From positions 124,001 through 188,000 of the forward strand of contig NZ_JAMXBF010000009.1 of NCBI RefSeq assembly GCF_023823685.1: 64,000 nt of DNA. The letters run 5' to 3'. Made by a program: the position numbers and the translations under genes. The notes beneath the pieces were generated by a model, which did no database searches, was not told the DNA's origin, and saw only the letters and a program-made list of their open reading frames with translations. Below are positions 9,006 to 18,320 of this stretch, piece after piece. The DNA comes from Pseudomonas subflava. GTDB taxonomy: Bacteria; Pseudomonadota; Gammaproteobacteria; Pseudomonadales; Pseudomonadaceae. Numbering within the stretch: position 1 is the stretch's first letter; each line of letters begins with the position of its first letter.

Positions 9006-9455
9006 ATGGCCGCCATCGTTCAACCCTTCTGGAAACGCAAGACACTCGCCCAACTCGACCAGGACGAGTGGGAGTCGCTGTGCGACGGCTGCGGCCTGTG
9101 CTGCCTGCAGAAACTGGAAGACGAGGACGACGGCAGCGTCTATTACACGCGCATCGCCTGCAAGCTGCTGGACCTCAAGACCTGCCGCTGCAGCGACTAC
9201 GCCAACCGCCGCGCCCAGGTGCCCGACTGCGTCCAGCTCACCCCGGCCCAGGCGGACGAATTCAAGTGGCTGCCGCCGACCTGCGGTTACCGCCTGGTCA
9301 GCGAAGGCAAGGACCTGCCGCTCTGGCATCACCTGGTCTGCGGCGACCCCGACGCGGTCCATCACGAACGCATTTCCCAGTCCGGCCGCATGCTCGCCGA
9401 AGGCAGCGTGGCGGAGGACGACTGGGAGGATCACCTGATCTTCCGCGCCGGTTGA
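9006..9455 (+). CDS. YcgN family cysteine-cluster protein (UPF0260)
   Basis: A 149-residue cytosolic protein with the family cysteine pattern: CDGCGLCC near residue 28, then [19 protein letters not shown], and CGYRLV later. The spacing suggests an Fe-S or zinc cluster (CxxCxxCC type), but function is not established. It follows the dehydrogenase after an 88-base gap, the order I recall in Pseudomonas next to the rnd/ycgL block. Confidence 0.88.
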   Translation: MAAIVQPFWKRKTLAQLDQDEWESLCDGCGLCCLQKLEDEDDGSVYYTRIACKLLDLKTCRCSDYANRRAQVPDCVQLTPAQADEFKWLPPTCGYRLVSEGKDLPLWHHLVCGDPDAVHHERISQSGRMLAEGSVAEDDWEDHLIFRAG

Positions 9456-9513
9456 GCGTTTTGCGGCTGCGCGGGTCCAAACCGGTTCACCCATCCGCAT
9501 GGAGCACTCTGCG

Positions 9514-10731
9514 ATGCCTGTCCGCACGCTGTTGACCTCGATCCTGTTACTCGGCCTGAGCATGCCCTCCTGGGCAGCCAAACGCGTCGATCTGGATTAT
9601 TCGGTGCAATTTCTGCCCGACAGCGACCAAGCCGAGGTGCGCCTGACCCTCGAGGAGGGCGAGGTGATCCGCAGCCTCGACTTCAACCTCGGCGACGAGG
9701 GCTACTACAGCGATTTCGAGGCCGATGGCGAGTGGCAGACCAAGGGCGAACGCGGCGTCTGGAAGCCGGCCAAGGGCAAGAGCAGCCTTAGCTACAAGGT
9801 GCGCATCAGCCACCCGCGCGACAATGGCAAGTTCGATGCGCGCATGACGCCGAAGTGGGCGCTGCTGCGCGGCGATGATCTGGTGCCCGCCGCGCGCATG
9901 GACAAGGAGGACAAGGTCGAGCTGGTGGCCCGTTTGCAGTTCCAGCTGCCCGGGGGCTGGAGCGGCGTCGAGACCGGCTGGCCGAAAATCGGCGATAACA
10001 AGTTCCGCATCGACAACCCGGCGCGCAAGTTCGACCGCCCCACCGGCTGGATACTCGCCGGCAAACTTGGCAGCCGCCGCGCCCAGCTCGGCGACACCGA
10101 TGTCACCGTGTCGGCGCCGGTGGGCGAGGGCATGCGTCGCATGGACGTACTGACCCTGCTGACCTTTATCTGGCCCGAAGCTCAGTCGGTGTTCCCGCGC
10201 GACCCGGGCAAGCTGCTGATCGTCGGCGCCGGTGACCCCATGTGGCGCGGCGGCCTGTCGGCGCCCAACTCGATCTTCTTCCACGCCGAGCGGCCGCTGG
10301 TCAGCGAGAACGGCACCAGCTCGCTGGTGCACGAACTGGTCCACGTGTTCAGCCGCATCCGTGACACCGACAAGAGCGACTGGATCAGCGAGGGCCTGGC
10401 AGAGTATTACGCCATCGAGCTGATGCGCCGGGCCGGTGGCATGAGCGAGGATCGCTACCAGGCTACGCGCAAGAAGCTGGTGGGTTGGAGCAAGAAGGTC
10501 GGCAGCTTGCGCACCGAGCGTTCCACCGGCCCGGTAACCGCCCGCGCCGTGCTGCTGCTACAGGAGCTGGACCGGGAGATCCGCAAGAGCACCGACAACC
10601 AGCGCTCGCTGGATGATGTCACCCGCGGCTTGATGCGGCTGGACAAGGTCAGCACCAAGGACTTCGTCGAAATCAGCGAGAACGTCATGGGCGGCTCCTC
10701 GGACGTGCTGGACACCAAACTGCTGCGCTGA
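9514..10731 (+). CDS. Secreted HExxH zinc metallopeptidase-like protein (M1/M61-like)
   Basis: A 405-residue protein with a clear signal peptide (cleavage after PSWA near residue 21). Its N-terminal half is beta-rich and its C-terminal half carries HELVH near residue 275, with the third zinc ligand Glu in WISEGLAEYY about 24 residues later. That HExxH-(18-24)-E spacing is the gluzincin pattern and suggests a periplasmic relative of peptidase families M1/M61. Substrate unknown. ATG 9514 is chosen over 9499 because GGAG lies nine bases before it and the signal peptide begins there. Confidence 0.7.
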   Translation: MPVRTLLTSILLLGLSMPSWAAKRVDLDYSVQFLPDSDQAEVRLTLEEGEVIRSLDFNLGDEGYYSDFEADGEWQTKGERGVWKPAKGKSSLSYKVRISHPRDNGKFDARMTPKWALLRGDDLVPAARMDKEDKVELVARLQFQLPGGWSGVETGWPKIGDNKFRIDNPARKFDRPTGWILAGKLGSRRAQLGDTDVTVSAPVGEGMRRMDVLTLLTFIWPEAQSVFPRDPGKLLIVGAGDPMWRGGLSAPNSIFFHAERPLVSENGTSSLVHELVHVFSRIRDTDKSDWISEGLAEYYAIELMRRAGGMSEDRYQATRKKLVGWSKKVGSLRTERSTGPVTARAVLLLQELDREIRKSTDNQRSLDDVTRGLMRLDKVSTKDFVEISENVMGGSSDVLDTKLLR

Positions 10732-10830
10732 AGACACGCTTACCCGCCCGGCACGCCTGCGGTCGGGCGGGGAACACCCCGGCCCCGGCGCTGCCAGAAT
10801 AGGATCGAGACGCCGCCGCAGGAGTGCCCC

Positions 10831-11121
10831 ATGCGCCGCACATCGCTCGTCCTCATCCTCGCCCTGAGCCCCCTGGCCCAGGCGCAGCCGCCGGGCCTGC
10901 CCGGCACTGCCACGCCGCAACCCTATGCCCGGCCGGAAGTGCGCAGCATCACCCCGGCCCCGCACAACAGCCCGCCGCTGCTGGTCGATCCGCAGCGCCG
11001 CACGCCGCTGTCCACGCCCCAGCCCTTGCCCAGGAATGAGCCGCTGCCGCAACTGGAAAGCGAACGCCGCCGCCAGCAACAGCATCCGGCCGAGTCGATG
11101 GACAAGCGCGGGGATCAGTGA
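10831..11121 (+). CDS. Small proline-rich secreted protein, unknown function
   Basis: A 96-residue protein that I do not recognise. A signal peptide (MRRTSLVLILALSPLAQAQ) is followed by a low-complexity segment rich in Pro, Gln and Arg, without Cys or recognisable domains. The ribosome site GCAGGAG lies six bases before ATG, and codon use matches the neighbours, so it is probably real. A GC-rich hairpin (10743-10771) stands between it and the metallopeptidase. It converges on the next gene. Confidence 0.6.
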   Translation: MRRTSLVLILALSPLAQAQPPGLPGTATPQPYARPEVRSITPAPHNSPPLLVDPQRRTPLSTPQPLPRNEPLPQLESERRRQQQHPAESMDKRGDQ

Positions 11122-11564
11122 GTCGACGGCGTGGCGGGCTCCGGCGACGTTTCGACAGGCCGCAGAAACGCCAGAGGCAGCGCGATAGAGAGCAAGGCCA
11201 CGGCGTTCAGGTAGGCGTGCAGCAGCAGGCCGAAGTGGCTGGAGAGGGCGCTGTCCAGCGCGCACCAGATCAACAAGGCGAAGAAGATCGCCGGCTTGAT
11301 CTGGCGATGGCCATGGCGGCGGTAGAGCATCACCAGCACGCAGAACAGCACACCCCAGCTCGCCACCGTCGGCCCGAACAGGCCGACCAGGGTGCGCAGC
11401 AGCCTCTGGAATTCGACGCTCGGCGGCATCGCGGCCACGCTGGCGTGCAGATAGCCGAAGTAGGGCTGGGTGATCGGCAGGTGGACGGCGAAGGCCAGTA
11501 CCACGCCGAGCACCACGTGGCTCAGGCCGACCGCCAGCAGCCAGCGATAGAGCAGATTCTGCAT
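11115..11564 (-). CDS. Conserved four-helix membrane protein, unknown function
   Basis: A 149-residue hydrophobic protein with about four membrane segments, no charged motif beyond loops (YRRHGHRQIK) and a Pro/Thr-rich tail. No characterised family is recognised. Its ATG shares one base with the stop of the upstream oligopeptidase gene (TGATG), so the two are translationally coupled. The 3' end overlaps the opposing small secreted protein gene by seven bases. Confidence 0.7.
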   Translation of the reverse strand: MQNLLYRWLLAVGLSHVVLGVVLAFAVHLPITQPYFGYLHASVAAMPPSVEFQRLLRTLVGLFGPTVASWGVLFCVLVMLYRRHGHRQIKPAIFFALLIWCALDSALSSHFGLLLHAYLNAVALLSIALPLAFLRPVETSPEPATPSTH

Positions 11565-13600
11565 CACGCCATCCCCAACACCTTGAGCAGGAACGCGTAT
11601 TCCAGCGCCACGTCCTTGAGCGCTTGGTAGCGGCCGCTCATGCCGCCGTGGCCCGCGCCCAGGTCGGTCTTGAGCAGCAGCAGGTTGGCGTCGGTGCGGG
11701 TGGCGCGCAGCTTGGCCACCCACTTGGCCGCCTCCCAGTACTGCACGCGGCTGTCGTTGTAGCCGGCCACGGCGAGGATCGCCGGATAAGCCTGGGCGCT
11801 GACATTCTCGTAGGGCGCGTAGCCCTTGATGCGCTCGAACACCTCGGGCTGGTGCGGGTCGCCCCACTCGTCGTACTCGGTCACCGTCAGCGGCAGGTCG
11901 GGGTTCTGCATGGTGTTGAGCACATCGACGAAGGGCACTTCGGCGATGGCCGCGGCGAACAGCTCGGGCCGCTGGTTGAGCACGGCGCCGATCAGCAGGC
12001 CGCCGGCGCTGCCGCCGCTGATGGCCAGCTGCGCGGGTGTGGTCAGGCCGTCGGCGACCAGCCGCTCGGCACAGGCGATGAAGTCGCCGAAGGTGTTCTG
12101 CTTGTGTTCCAGCTTGCCGCCGCGGTACCAGGCCTCACCCAGCTCGCCGCCGCCGCGCACATGGGCGATGGCGAAGACGAAGCCGCGCTCCAGCAGCGAG
12201 AGGCGCGCGTGGCTGAACCAGGGATCGAGGCTCTCGCCGTAGGCACCGTAGCCATACAGGTAAAGCGGGGCAGGTTGGCCGGCGGCGAGCACGTCCTTGC
12301 GCGCCACCAGGCTGATCGGCACCTGGGTGCCGTCGGCGGCCGTTGCCCAGACTCGCCGGCTCTCGTAGGCGTCGGCGTCGAACGGACCTTCCACCGGAGT
12401 CTGCTTGAGCACTTTCTGCTCGCCTGTGGCCAGCTCCAGCTGGCGGACCTGGGCCGGGCGGTTGAGCGCCTCGTAGCGCAGGCGGATCGTCGTGTTATGG
12501 AATTCCAGGCTGTCCTGCACATAGAGGCTGTAGGCGGCGTCGGGCAACTGCACGGGGTAGGGCGCGGCGGACTGCGGATGCACCTCGATGATCGGCAGGC
12601 CGCCCTCGCGCAGGCTGAGGGTGAAGGCGTCGCGGTTGAGGGTGACGCCCTCGAGCATGCGCTGCTCGTCGTGGGCGATCAGCTGGCGCCAGTGTTCGCG
12701 GCCCGGCTGCGCCTCATCGGCGACATACAGGGCGAAGTTGATGCCGGCCTGGTTGCTGCGCACGAACCAGGTCCATTGCCCGTTCAGCAGACCGTGGTCG
12801 ATGTCGTATTCGTGGTCCTCCTGGCGCGGCGCCACGCAGGCGAACTGGCCCTGCGGCGTTTCGGCGTCGAGGACCCAGGCTTCGCTGGTGGTCTTGCTGC
12901 CGAGGCTGAGAACCAACTGGCGCTCGGAGCTCGAACGGTAGCAACTGAGGAAGAAGCGTCCGTCCGCCTCCTCGAACACCCGTTCGGCGCTGTCGTCGCC
13001 GAGCGCATGGCGATACAGACGGTAGGGCCGGTGGGTGTCGTCCAGGGTGACGAAGAACAGGGTGTGACTGTCGTTCGCCCAGGTCATCTGGCCGTCGCAG
13101 TCGTCGAAGGGCAGCTCGCGCAGCAGGCCGCTGTCCAGCTCCTTGATGAACAACCGGTAGATCTCGTCGCCGGCGGTATCCAGGCTGTAGCCGAGCAGGC
13201 GGTGGTCCGGGCTGATGGTGAAGGCGCCGAGCGACAGGTAGCCGTCGCCGGCCAGGGCATTGGGATCGAGCAGCAGTTGCTCGGCGCTTTCGTCCACGGT
13301 CAGCGAGCCGTCGGCCGGGCGCGGGCAGCGGTAATGACGCGGGTATTCGTCGCCGGCGGTGGTGCGCTGGTAGTACAGCCAGGGGCCCCAGGGCACCGGC
13401 AGGGAAAGGTCGGTCTCGCGGATGCGGCTCTTGATCTCCTGGAACAGCGCCTCGCGCAGCGCGGCCTGCTCGGCGAGTTCGGCTTCCAGGTAGGCGTTCT
13501 CGGCCTCGAGGTAGCCGAGCACCTCGGCGGCGTCGCGCTGTTCCAGCCAGTGGTAGGGGTCGGAGCCGTCTGCTCGGCGGGCGATGGGGGCTTGGGTCAT
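11564..13600 (-). CDS. ptrB: Oligopeptidase B (prolyl oligopeptidase family S9A)
   Basis: A 678-residue cytosolic serine peptidase. An N-terminal seven-bladed propeller (about residues 60-390) gates the C-terminal alpha/beta-hydrolase domain. The catalytic Ser is in GGSAGG near residue 526, the Asp in GYNDSRV near 612 and the His in GAGHGG near 649. It cleaves short peptides after Lys/Arg. The HVRGGGELG block is typical of S9A. ATG 13600 is preferred over the longer open frame because family conservation (ADGSDPYHWLE) starts shortly after it. Confidence 0.92.
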   Translation of the reverse strand: MTQAPIARRADGSDPYHWLEQRDAAEVLGYLEAENAYLEAELAEQAALREALFQEIKSRIRETDLSLPVPWGPWLYYQRTTAGDEYPRHYRCPRPADGSLTVDESAEQLLLDPNALAGDGYLSLGAFTISPDHRLLGYSLDTAGDEIYRLFIKELDSGLLRELPFDDCDGQMTWANDSHTLFFVTLDDTHRPYRLYRHALGDDSAERVFEEADGRFFLSCYRSSSERQLVLSLGSKTTSEAWVLDAETPQGQFACVAPRQEDHEYDIDHGLLNGQWTWFVRSNQAGINFALYVADEAQPGREHWRQLIAHDEQRMLEGVTLNRDAFTLSLREGGLPIIEVHPQSAAPYPVQLPDAAYSLYVQDSLEFHNTTIRLRYEALNRPAQVRQLELATGEQKVLKQTPVEGPFDADAYESRRVWATAADGTQVPISLVARKDVLAAGQPAPLYLYGYGAYGESLDPWFSHARLSLLERGFVFAIAHVRGGGELGEAWYRGGKLEHKQNTFGDFIACAERLVADGLTTPAQLAISGGSAGGLLIGAVLNQRPELFAAAIAEVPFVDVLNTMQNPDLPLTVTEYDEWGDPHQPEVFERIKGYAPYENVSAQAYPAILAVAGYNDSRVQYWEAAKWVAKLRATRTDANLLLLKTDLGAGHGGMSGRYQALKDVALEYAFLLKVLGMA

Positions 13601-13691
13601 GCTCGTTCTCGTTCGGGCGACCGCAGGGAGGTCGGGGTGCGCAAAAGCCGTTATCATAAGCGCCCCTTTGCCGGCCAAGCCACGACACACC

Positions 13692-14171
13692 ATGACCGAA
13701 CAAGACTATCTGCTCGCCTGGGGCCTCTACGCGATCGCCGCGCTGGGCTGCCTGCTGGTGTGGTTCCGCATGACCGGCTGGATATGGCGCTTGCTGCGCG
13801 AGCCGCTGCGGGTGGTGGTCGCGGTGCTGCTGCTGAGCCCGACCATCGTCGACCCGGCCCGGGAGCTGTTCGCCCCGGCCATCGCCGTCACCGCGCTGGA
13901 TCTGCTGTTCCAGGTCGGCAACAACGCCTGGCGCGCGGTCGCCGACCTGGCCATCTACGGCCTGATCGCCCTCGGCCTGTGGGCCGTATTCGCCGCGCTG
14001 CGCTGGCCGCTCGAGCGCTGGTGGGCCGGGCGTCGCGACACCGGCTCCACGCCGATGGCAGACGACGAGCCGACCCTGCGCGAGCTGATGGGCCGCGACG
14101 ACGGCTTCGACGGTGATACCCGCCTGGACGCCCGCGGCGACCGTCGACTGCGCATCGAGCCGCGTCTGTAG
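13692..14171 (+). CDS. Conserved membrane protein, unknown function
   Basis: A 159-residue protein with three predicted membrane segments (about residues 8-25, 38-56 and 80-100) and a charged, acidic C-terminal tail (TLRELMGRDDGFDGDTRLDARGD). I do not recognise a characterised family. It is divergent from the oligopeptidase gene and runs with the HIT protein gene, the arrangement I recall from P. aeruginosa PA1304-PA1306. Confidence 0.7.
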   Translation: MTEQDYLLAWGLYAIAALGCLLVWFRMTGWIWRLLREPLRVVVAVLLLSPTIVDPARELFAPAIAVTALDLLFQVGNNAWRAVADLAIYGLIALGLWAVFAALRWPLERWWAGRRDTGSTPMADDEPTLRELMGRDDGFDGDTRLDARGDRRLRIEPRL

Positions 14172-14230
14172 GGAGCGGGTTGCACTCCGGGCGCGCTGCG
14201 CTAGCATGGCCGCATCGACAAGGAGAGCCC

Positions 14231-14674
14231 ATGAACTGCGTGTTCTGCGCCATCGCCGACGGGCAGCTGCCGGCGCATCTGATTCATGAAGACGAGCACT
14301 TCCTGGCGCTGCTGGACATCTACCCGCTGCGCCCGGCCCATGTGCTGATCGTCGCCCGCGGCCACGCGCGCTTTCTCGGCGACCTGCCGGCTCCGCCACG
14401 CGACGCCCTGCTGGCCCTGGCCAACCGGCTGGCCGCGGCACTGTACCGCAGCGATGCGACGATCCGCGGCATCAACCTGCTGCTCAACGACGGCCCCGTC
14501 GCCAACCAGCACGTGCCGCACCTGCATCTGCACCTGATCCCGCGCCGCACCGGCGACCTGCCGGCGCTGTGCTGGCGCATCCTCACGCGCTTCCTGCCGT
14601 TCTGGCGCACGCGCATCGAGGCGCGCCTGCAACATGAGGCCGAGCGGCTGCGCGCGGCGCTGGTGGAGGCCTGA
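14231..14674 (+). CDS. HIT-family nucleotide hydrolase/transferase
   Basis: A 147-residue histidine-triad protein. It begins [11 protein letters not shown] and has the signature [12 protein letters not shown] near residue 97, giving the HxHxHxx catalytic triad. HIT proteins hydrolyse nucleoside phosphoramidates or dinucleoside polyphosphates; the exact substrate is unknown. The C-terminal extension (about 30 residues after the triad) is longer than in simple Hint proteins. AAGGAGAG precedes the ATG, and the stop is two bases from the next start, so it is in one operon with the amidotransferase. Confidence 0.9.
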   Translation: MNCVFCAIADGQLPAHLIHEDEHFLALLDIYPLRPAHVLIVARGHARFLGDLPAPPRDALLALANRLAAALYRSDATIRGINLLLNDGPVANQHVPHLHLHLIPRRTGDLPALCWRILTRFLPFWRTRIEARLQHEAERLRAALVEA

Positions 14675-14676
14675 CC

Positions 14677-15456
14677 ATGTGCGAACTGCTCGGCATGAGC
14701 GCCAACGTGCCCACCGACATCGTCTTCAGCTTCACCGGCCTGATGCAGCGTGGCGGTGGTACCGGCCCGCACCGCGACGGCTGGGGCATCGCCTTCTACG
14801 AGGGGCGCGGCCTGCGCCTGTTCCAGGACCCGTCGGCCAGTGTTGGCTCGGAAGTGGCGAAACTGGTGCAGCGCTACCCGATCAAGAGCGAGACGGTGAT
14901 TGGCCACATCCGCCAGGCCAACGTCGGCCGGGTCTGCCTGGCCAACACCCATCCCTTCGTGCGCGAGCTGTGGGGGCGCAACTGGTGCTTCGCCCACAAC
15001 GGCCAGCTGCGGGATTTCGCGCCGCGCTTCGACTTCTACCGGCCGGTCGGCGATACCGACAGCGAGGCGGCGTTCTGTGACCTGCTCAATCGGGTACGCG
15101 GCGCCTTCCCCGAGCCGGTGCCGGCGGAAGTGCTACTGCCGGTGCTGATCCAGGCGGCCCAGGACTATCGCGGTCGGGGCGTGTTCAACTGCCTGCTCAG
15201 TGATGGCGACTGGCTGTTCTGCTTCTGCTCCACCAAGCTGGCGCAGATCACCCGGCGTGCGCCCTTCGGCCCGGCGCGGCTGAGGGATGCCGACCTGACG
15301 GTGGATTTCCATGCGGAGACCACGCCCGACGACGTGGTCACAGTGGTGGCGACCGAGCCTTTGACCGATAACGAACGCTGGAACCTGTTCCAGCCCGGCG
15401 AATGGAGCCTGTGGCGGCGCGGCGAGCGCATCGCCCACGGGCAGATGGGGGGATGA
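14677..15456 (+). CDS. Class II glutamine amidotransferase (YafJ-like)
   Basis: A 259-residue N-terminal-nucleophile amidotransferase. Cys2 is the predicted catalytic residue (MCELLGMS); the glutamine-binding blocks [14 protein letters not shown] and GDTDSE are all present. It lacks a synthase domain, as in E. coli YafJ; the acceptor substrate is unknown, although a related family acts on gamma-glutamyl compounds. Its stop overlaps the next ATG (ATGA), so expression with the DUF2937 gene is coupled. Confidence 0.88.
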   Translation: MCELLGMSANVPTDIVFSFTGLMQRGGGTGPHRDGWGIAFYEGRGLRLFQDPSASVGSEVAKLVQRYPIKSETVIGHIRQANVGRVCLANTHPFVRELWGRNWCFAHNGQLRDFAPRFDFYRPVGDTDSEAAFCDLLNRVRGAFPEPVPAEVLLPVLIQAAQDYRGRGVFNCLLSDGDWLFCFCSTKLAQITRRAPFGPARLRDADLTVDFHAETTPDDVVTVVATEPLTDNERWNLFQPGEWSLWRRGERIAHGQMGG

Positions 15457-15992
15457 GGATGTTCAGAGGTTATTTGCGGCTGCTGGTGTTCGCCTTCGGC
15501 CTGCTGGTCGGGGTGCAGGTGCCTGGCTTCGTCGACGACTACGCCAAGCGCGTGGCCGCCCACCGCGCCGAGTCCGAAGAGAGCCTGCTGGGCTTCCGCG
15601 AGACGGCGGCGCGCTTCTTCAACGGTGATCTCAATGCCCTGGTCGCCCATTACCGCGCCAGCACCGACCCAGTGATGCGCAGCGACGCCGACAGCATCGG
15701 CCACCTGGTCAGTCGTTCCGCGCTGCTGGAGAGTGAATGGCTGGCCATGCAGGGGCCCTGGTACGCGCAGATCTGGCACTTGGCGACCGGCGCCGACCCG
15801 GAGCTGGTCCAGGAAACCTACGAGGCCTACACCTATCAGGTGCTGCTGGCGCCTCAGGCGATCTTCTGGGGGCTTGGCGTGGGCCTGGTCCTGGCCTGGC
15901 TGGTGGAACTGATCGCGCTGGGCATTGGCTGGACCGTCGGCATCGGTCGCCGGCACAAGACCACCGCCTACGAGGAGCGCCACTGGCGCTGA
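15453..15992 (+). CDS. DUF2937 membrane protein
   Basis: A 179-residue protein with an N-terminal membrane segment ([19 protein letters not shown]), a soluble central part with [14 protein letters not shown], and a C-terminal membrane segment (about residues 130-158). It matches the DUF2937 family, of unknown role. ATG 15453 overlaps the preceding stop; ATG 15459 is an alternative. It ends the four-gene run starting with the membrane protein at 13692, followed by a strong terminator. Confidence 0.8.
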   Translation: MRMFRGYLRLLVFAFGLLVGVQVPGFVDDYAKRVAAHRAESEESLLGFRETAARFFNGDLNALVAHYRASTDPVMRSDADSIGHLVSRSALLESEWLAMQGPWYAQIWHLATGADPELVQETYEAYTYQVLLAPQAIFWGLGVGLVLAWLVELIALGIGWTVGIGRRHKTTAYEERHWR

Positions 15993-16000
15993 TGCAGAAA

Positions 16001-16023
16001 AAGGCCCCGTCAGGGGCCTTTTC
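16001..16023 (+). terminator. Rho-independent terminator after the DUF2937 gene
   Basis: AAGGCCCC-GTCA-GGGGCCTT (16001-16020) runs into TTCG and is preceded by an A-run. It lies nine bases after the stop and can serve the convergent thioesterase gene on minus as well. Confidence 0.8.
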
Positions 16024-16053
16024 GTTGCCGCGTCATGTGGTTACGGCGGGTGC

Positions 16054-16572
16054 TCATGCCGGGCTGCCGGCCTCGCTGCGTGCTTCGCGACCATGCGCCG
16101 CGTCGGCCAGCTGGCTGGTGTCGACCCGCACGAAGATCGAGTCGCCGACCGCGGTCAGCACCCCGTCGGCATACACCTCGCAGATCACCCGCGTTTTGCG
16201 GCCCGGCTCGCCCTCGATCCTCGCACGCAGCTGCAGCGGCACCCCCATGGGCGTCGGCTTGATGAACTTGATGCCGAGGTGGCCCGTGACGCATTCGACG
16301 CGCGGCAGGCTGCCGGGCTCGCGACTCTCGGCGCGGTAATGATGGGCCATGGCGGTCCAGTTCGAGTGGCAGTCCACCAGCATGGCGATCAGCCCGCCGT
16401 AGACCAAGTCCGGCCAGCCGCAGTGCATTGGGTCGGGCAGGTGTTCGGCGAGGACGTGGATGCCGTCCTCGTGCCAGCGGCTCTTAACGTGCAGGCCGTG
16501 CGGATTGCGGCTGCCGCAGCCGTAGCAGACGCCATCGGGTGCGGCGGCGTCCTGCAGGGAAATGTCGTGCAT
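16054..16572 (-). CDS. PaaI-family hotdog thioesterase
   Basis: A 172-residue single-hotdog protein. It has an N-terminal CYGCGSRNPHGL segment, the family's substrate-loop region VYGGLIAMLVDCHSNWTA (with Asp and Gly of the hotdog active site near residue 65), and beta strands RVECVTGHLGIKFIKPTPMG. The predicted activity is hydrolysis of a short or aromatic acyl-CoA; the substrate is unknown. It stands alone, between a terminator on each side. Confidence 0.82.
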   Translation of the reverse strand: MHDISLQDAAAPDGVCYGCGSRNPHGLHVKSRWHEDGIHVLAEHLPDPMHCGWPDLVYGGLIAMLVDCHSNWTAMAHHYRAESREPGSLPRVECVTGHLGIKFIKPTPMGVPLQLRARIEGEPGRKTRVICEVYADGVLTAVGDSIFVRVDTSQLADAAHGREARSEAGSPA

Positions 16573-16630
16573 GTTCGACTCGTTGCGAAGGGATGACGGG
16601 CCAAGCCTAACGGCTTTGCCCTGAAAGCAG

Positions 16631-16651
16631 AACGGGCCCCGAGGGCCCGTT
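16631..16651 (-). terminator. Hairpin terminator after the VWA-domain gene
   Basis: AACGGGCCC-CGA-GGGCCCGTT is a perfect 9-bp stem lying between the VWA gene's stop and the thioesterase start. The T-run is short, so efficiency is uncertain. Confidence 0.6.
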
Positions 16652-16657
16652 CGCGTG

Positions 16658-17836
16658 TCACTTGGAGAGGAACCGCATCCCTTCCTCCAGCCCCCGCAGC
16701 GTCAGCGGATGCATCTGATCGTTGATCAGCTCGCGGACGATGTTGGTGGAGGCCGTGTAGTTCCAGGCGTCCTTGGGGTAGGGGTTGATCCAGATGAGCT
16801 TCTTGTACTTCTCCATGAAGCGCTTCATCCAGACGTAGCCGGCTTCGTCGTTCCAGTGCTCGACGCTGCCGCCGGCCTGGGTGATCTCGTAGGGCGCCAT
16901 GGCGGCGTCGCCGACGAAGATGATCTTCCAGTCCGGGCCGTACTTGTGCAGCAGGTCGAGGGTGGAGAAGCGCTCGCTGGTGCGGCGCAGGTTGTTCTTC
17001 CACACCGATTCGTAGATGAAGTTGTGGAAGTAGAAATATTCGAGGTGCTTGAACTCGGTCTTGCACGCGGAGAACAGTTCCTCGCAGACCTTGATGTGCG
17101 CGTCCATCGAACCGCCGATGTCGAACAGCAATAGCAGCTTGACCGTGTTGCGCCGTTCTGGACGCATCTGGATGTTGAGCAGGCCGCCGTCCTTGGCCGT
17201 GTGGTCGATGGTGCCGCCGAGGTCGAATTCCTCCGCGGCGCCTTCGCGGGCGAACTTGCGCAGGCGGCGTAGGGCCACCTTGATGTTGCGGGTGCCCAGT
17301 TCGACCTGGTCGTCGAGGTTCTTGTACTCGCGCTGATCCCACACCTTGGCGGCCTTGCCCTGGCGCTTGCCGGCGTCGCCGACGCGGATGCCCTCGGGGT
17401 TGTAGCCGCCCGAGCCGAACGGGCTGGTTCCGCCTGTGCCGATCCACTTGTTGCCGCCGGCGTGGCGCTCCTTCTGCTCTTCGAGGCGCTTCTTGAACTC
17501 CTCGATCAGCTTGTCCAGGCCACCCAGGCTCTGGATCTGCGCCTTCTCCTCCTCGGAGAGGTGGCGCTCGAACTCCTTGCGCAGCCACTCCTCGGGGATC
17601 AGCGCCTCGATGTGCTCGTTGAGATTCTCCAGGCCCTTGAAGTAGGCGCCGAAGGCACGGTCGAACTTGTCGAAGTGGCGCTCGTCCTTCACCAGGATCG
17701 CCCGGGCGAGGTAGTAGAACTCGTCCATGTCGGCGAACACGACGTTGTGCTTGAGCGCATTGATCAGGTCGAGCAGCTCGCGCACCGACACCGGCACCTT
17801 GGCCGCGCGCATTTCGTTGAACAGGTTGAGCAGCAT
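16658..17836 (-). CDS. VWA domain-containing CoxE-like protein
   Basis: A 392-residue protein with an N-terminal helical region of the CoxE type, a charged hinge (EEFKKRLEEQKERH), a glycine-rich stretch (GTGGTSPFGSGG) and a C-terminal von Willebrand A domain. The MIDAS motif appears as DIGGSMD near residue 243. Such proteins work with a MoxR AAA+ ATPase as chaperone pairs that mature metalloenzymes or complexes; the partner ATPase lies two genes upstream. The client is unknown. GAGG precedes ATG 17836 at normal distance. Confidence 0.85.
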   Translation of the reverse strand: MLLNLFNEMRAAKVPVSVRELLDLINALKHNVVFADMDEFYYLARAILVKDERHFDKFDRAFGAYFKGLENLNEHIEALIPEEWLRKEFERHLSEEEKAQIQSLGGLDKLIEEFKKRLEEQKERHAGGNKWIGTGGTSPFGSGGYNPEGIRVGDAGKRQGKAAKVWDQREYKNLDDQVELGTRNIKVALRRLRKFAREGAAEEFDLGGTIDHTAKDGGLLNIQMRPERRNTVKLLLLFDIGGSMDAHIKVCEELFSACKTEFKHLEYFYFHNFIYESVWKNNLRRTSERFSTLDLLHKYGPDWKIIFVGDAAMAPYEITQAGGSVEHWNDEAGYVWMKRFMEKYKKLIWINPYPKDAWNYTASTNIVRELINDQMHPLTLRGLEEGMRFLSK

Positions 17837-17865
17837 GGCTGCAGCCTCGTGTGGTCAGTAGGGCC

Positions 17866-18258
17866 TCAGGAGCCGGGCTCCTGGGGCAGGCCGTCGGCGA
17901 TGATGTACCAGCCGGCCTTGGATTCGGTGTAGATATGCTTCTGCGGCACCACGCCCAGCGGCGTGTCCAGCGTGCCGAGGGTGACGCCGACCGTCTCCGG
18001 GTGGGCGTCGCTGTACCACTGCAGGGTGGCGCCGCAGTGCTGGCAGAAGGTCCGGGTCACGCCGGGCGACGAGGTGTAGCGCGCCACCGAGTCTTCGCCC
18101 GCGGCCCAGGCGAAGCTGCTCCAGGGCACCGTGGCATAGCTGCCGAACGCCGCCCCGTGGCCCTTGCGGCACTGGCTGCAATGGCAGTGGCTGGCTGATT
18201 CGATGGGCACATCGATCCGGTATTTCACTGCGCCGCACAGGCAGCTGCCGTCATGCAT
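17866..18258 (-). CDS. GFA-family zinc protein (glutathione-dependent formaldehyde-activating-like)
   Basis: A 130-residue protein with the full GFA/CENP-V zinc pattern: CLCGAVKY near residue 6, CHCSQCRKGHG near 25 and FCQHCGATLQW near 70. Most bacterial members have no proven formaldehyde activity. It sits between the MoxR and VWA genes on the same strand with short gaps, so it is probably co-transcribed with them. GAGGAGAC gives a good ribosome site. Confidence 0.85.
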   Translation of the reverse strand: MHDGSCLCGAVKYRIDVPIESASHCHCSQCRKGHGAAFGSYATVPWSSFAWAAGEDSVARYTSSPGVTRTFCQHCGATLQWYSDAHPETVGVTLGTLDTPLGVVPQKHIYTESKAGWYIIADGLPQEPGS

Positions 18259-18320
18259 GGATCGGGTCTCCTCGGTGGTGGCTTACCCTCTTACCCGGCC
18301 CCCGCAAGCGGGGGAGGGCA

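Noticed and set aside
10743..10771. CCCGCCCG/CGGGCGGG hairpin as a terminator after the metallopeptidase
   Set aside because: No T-run follows; it may be a terminator but evidence is weak.
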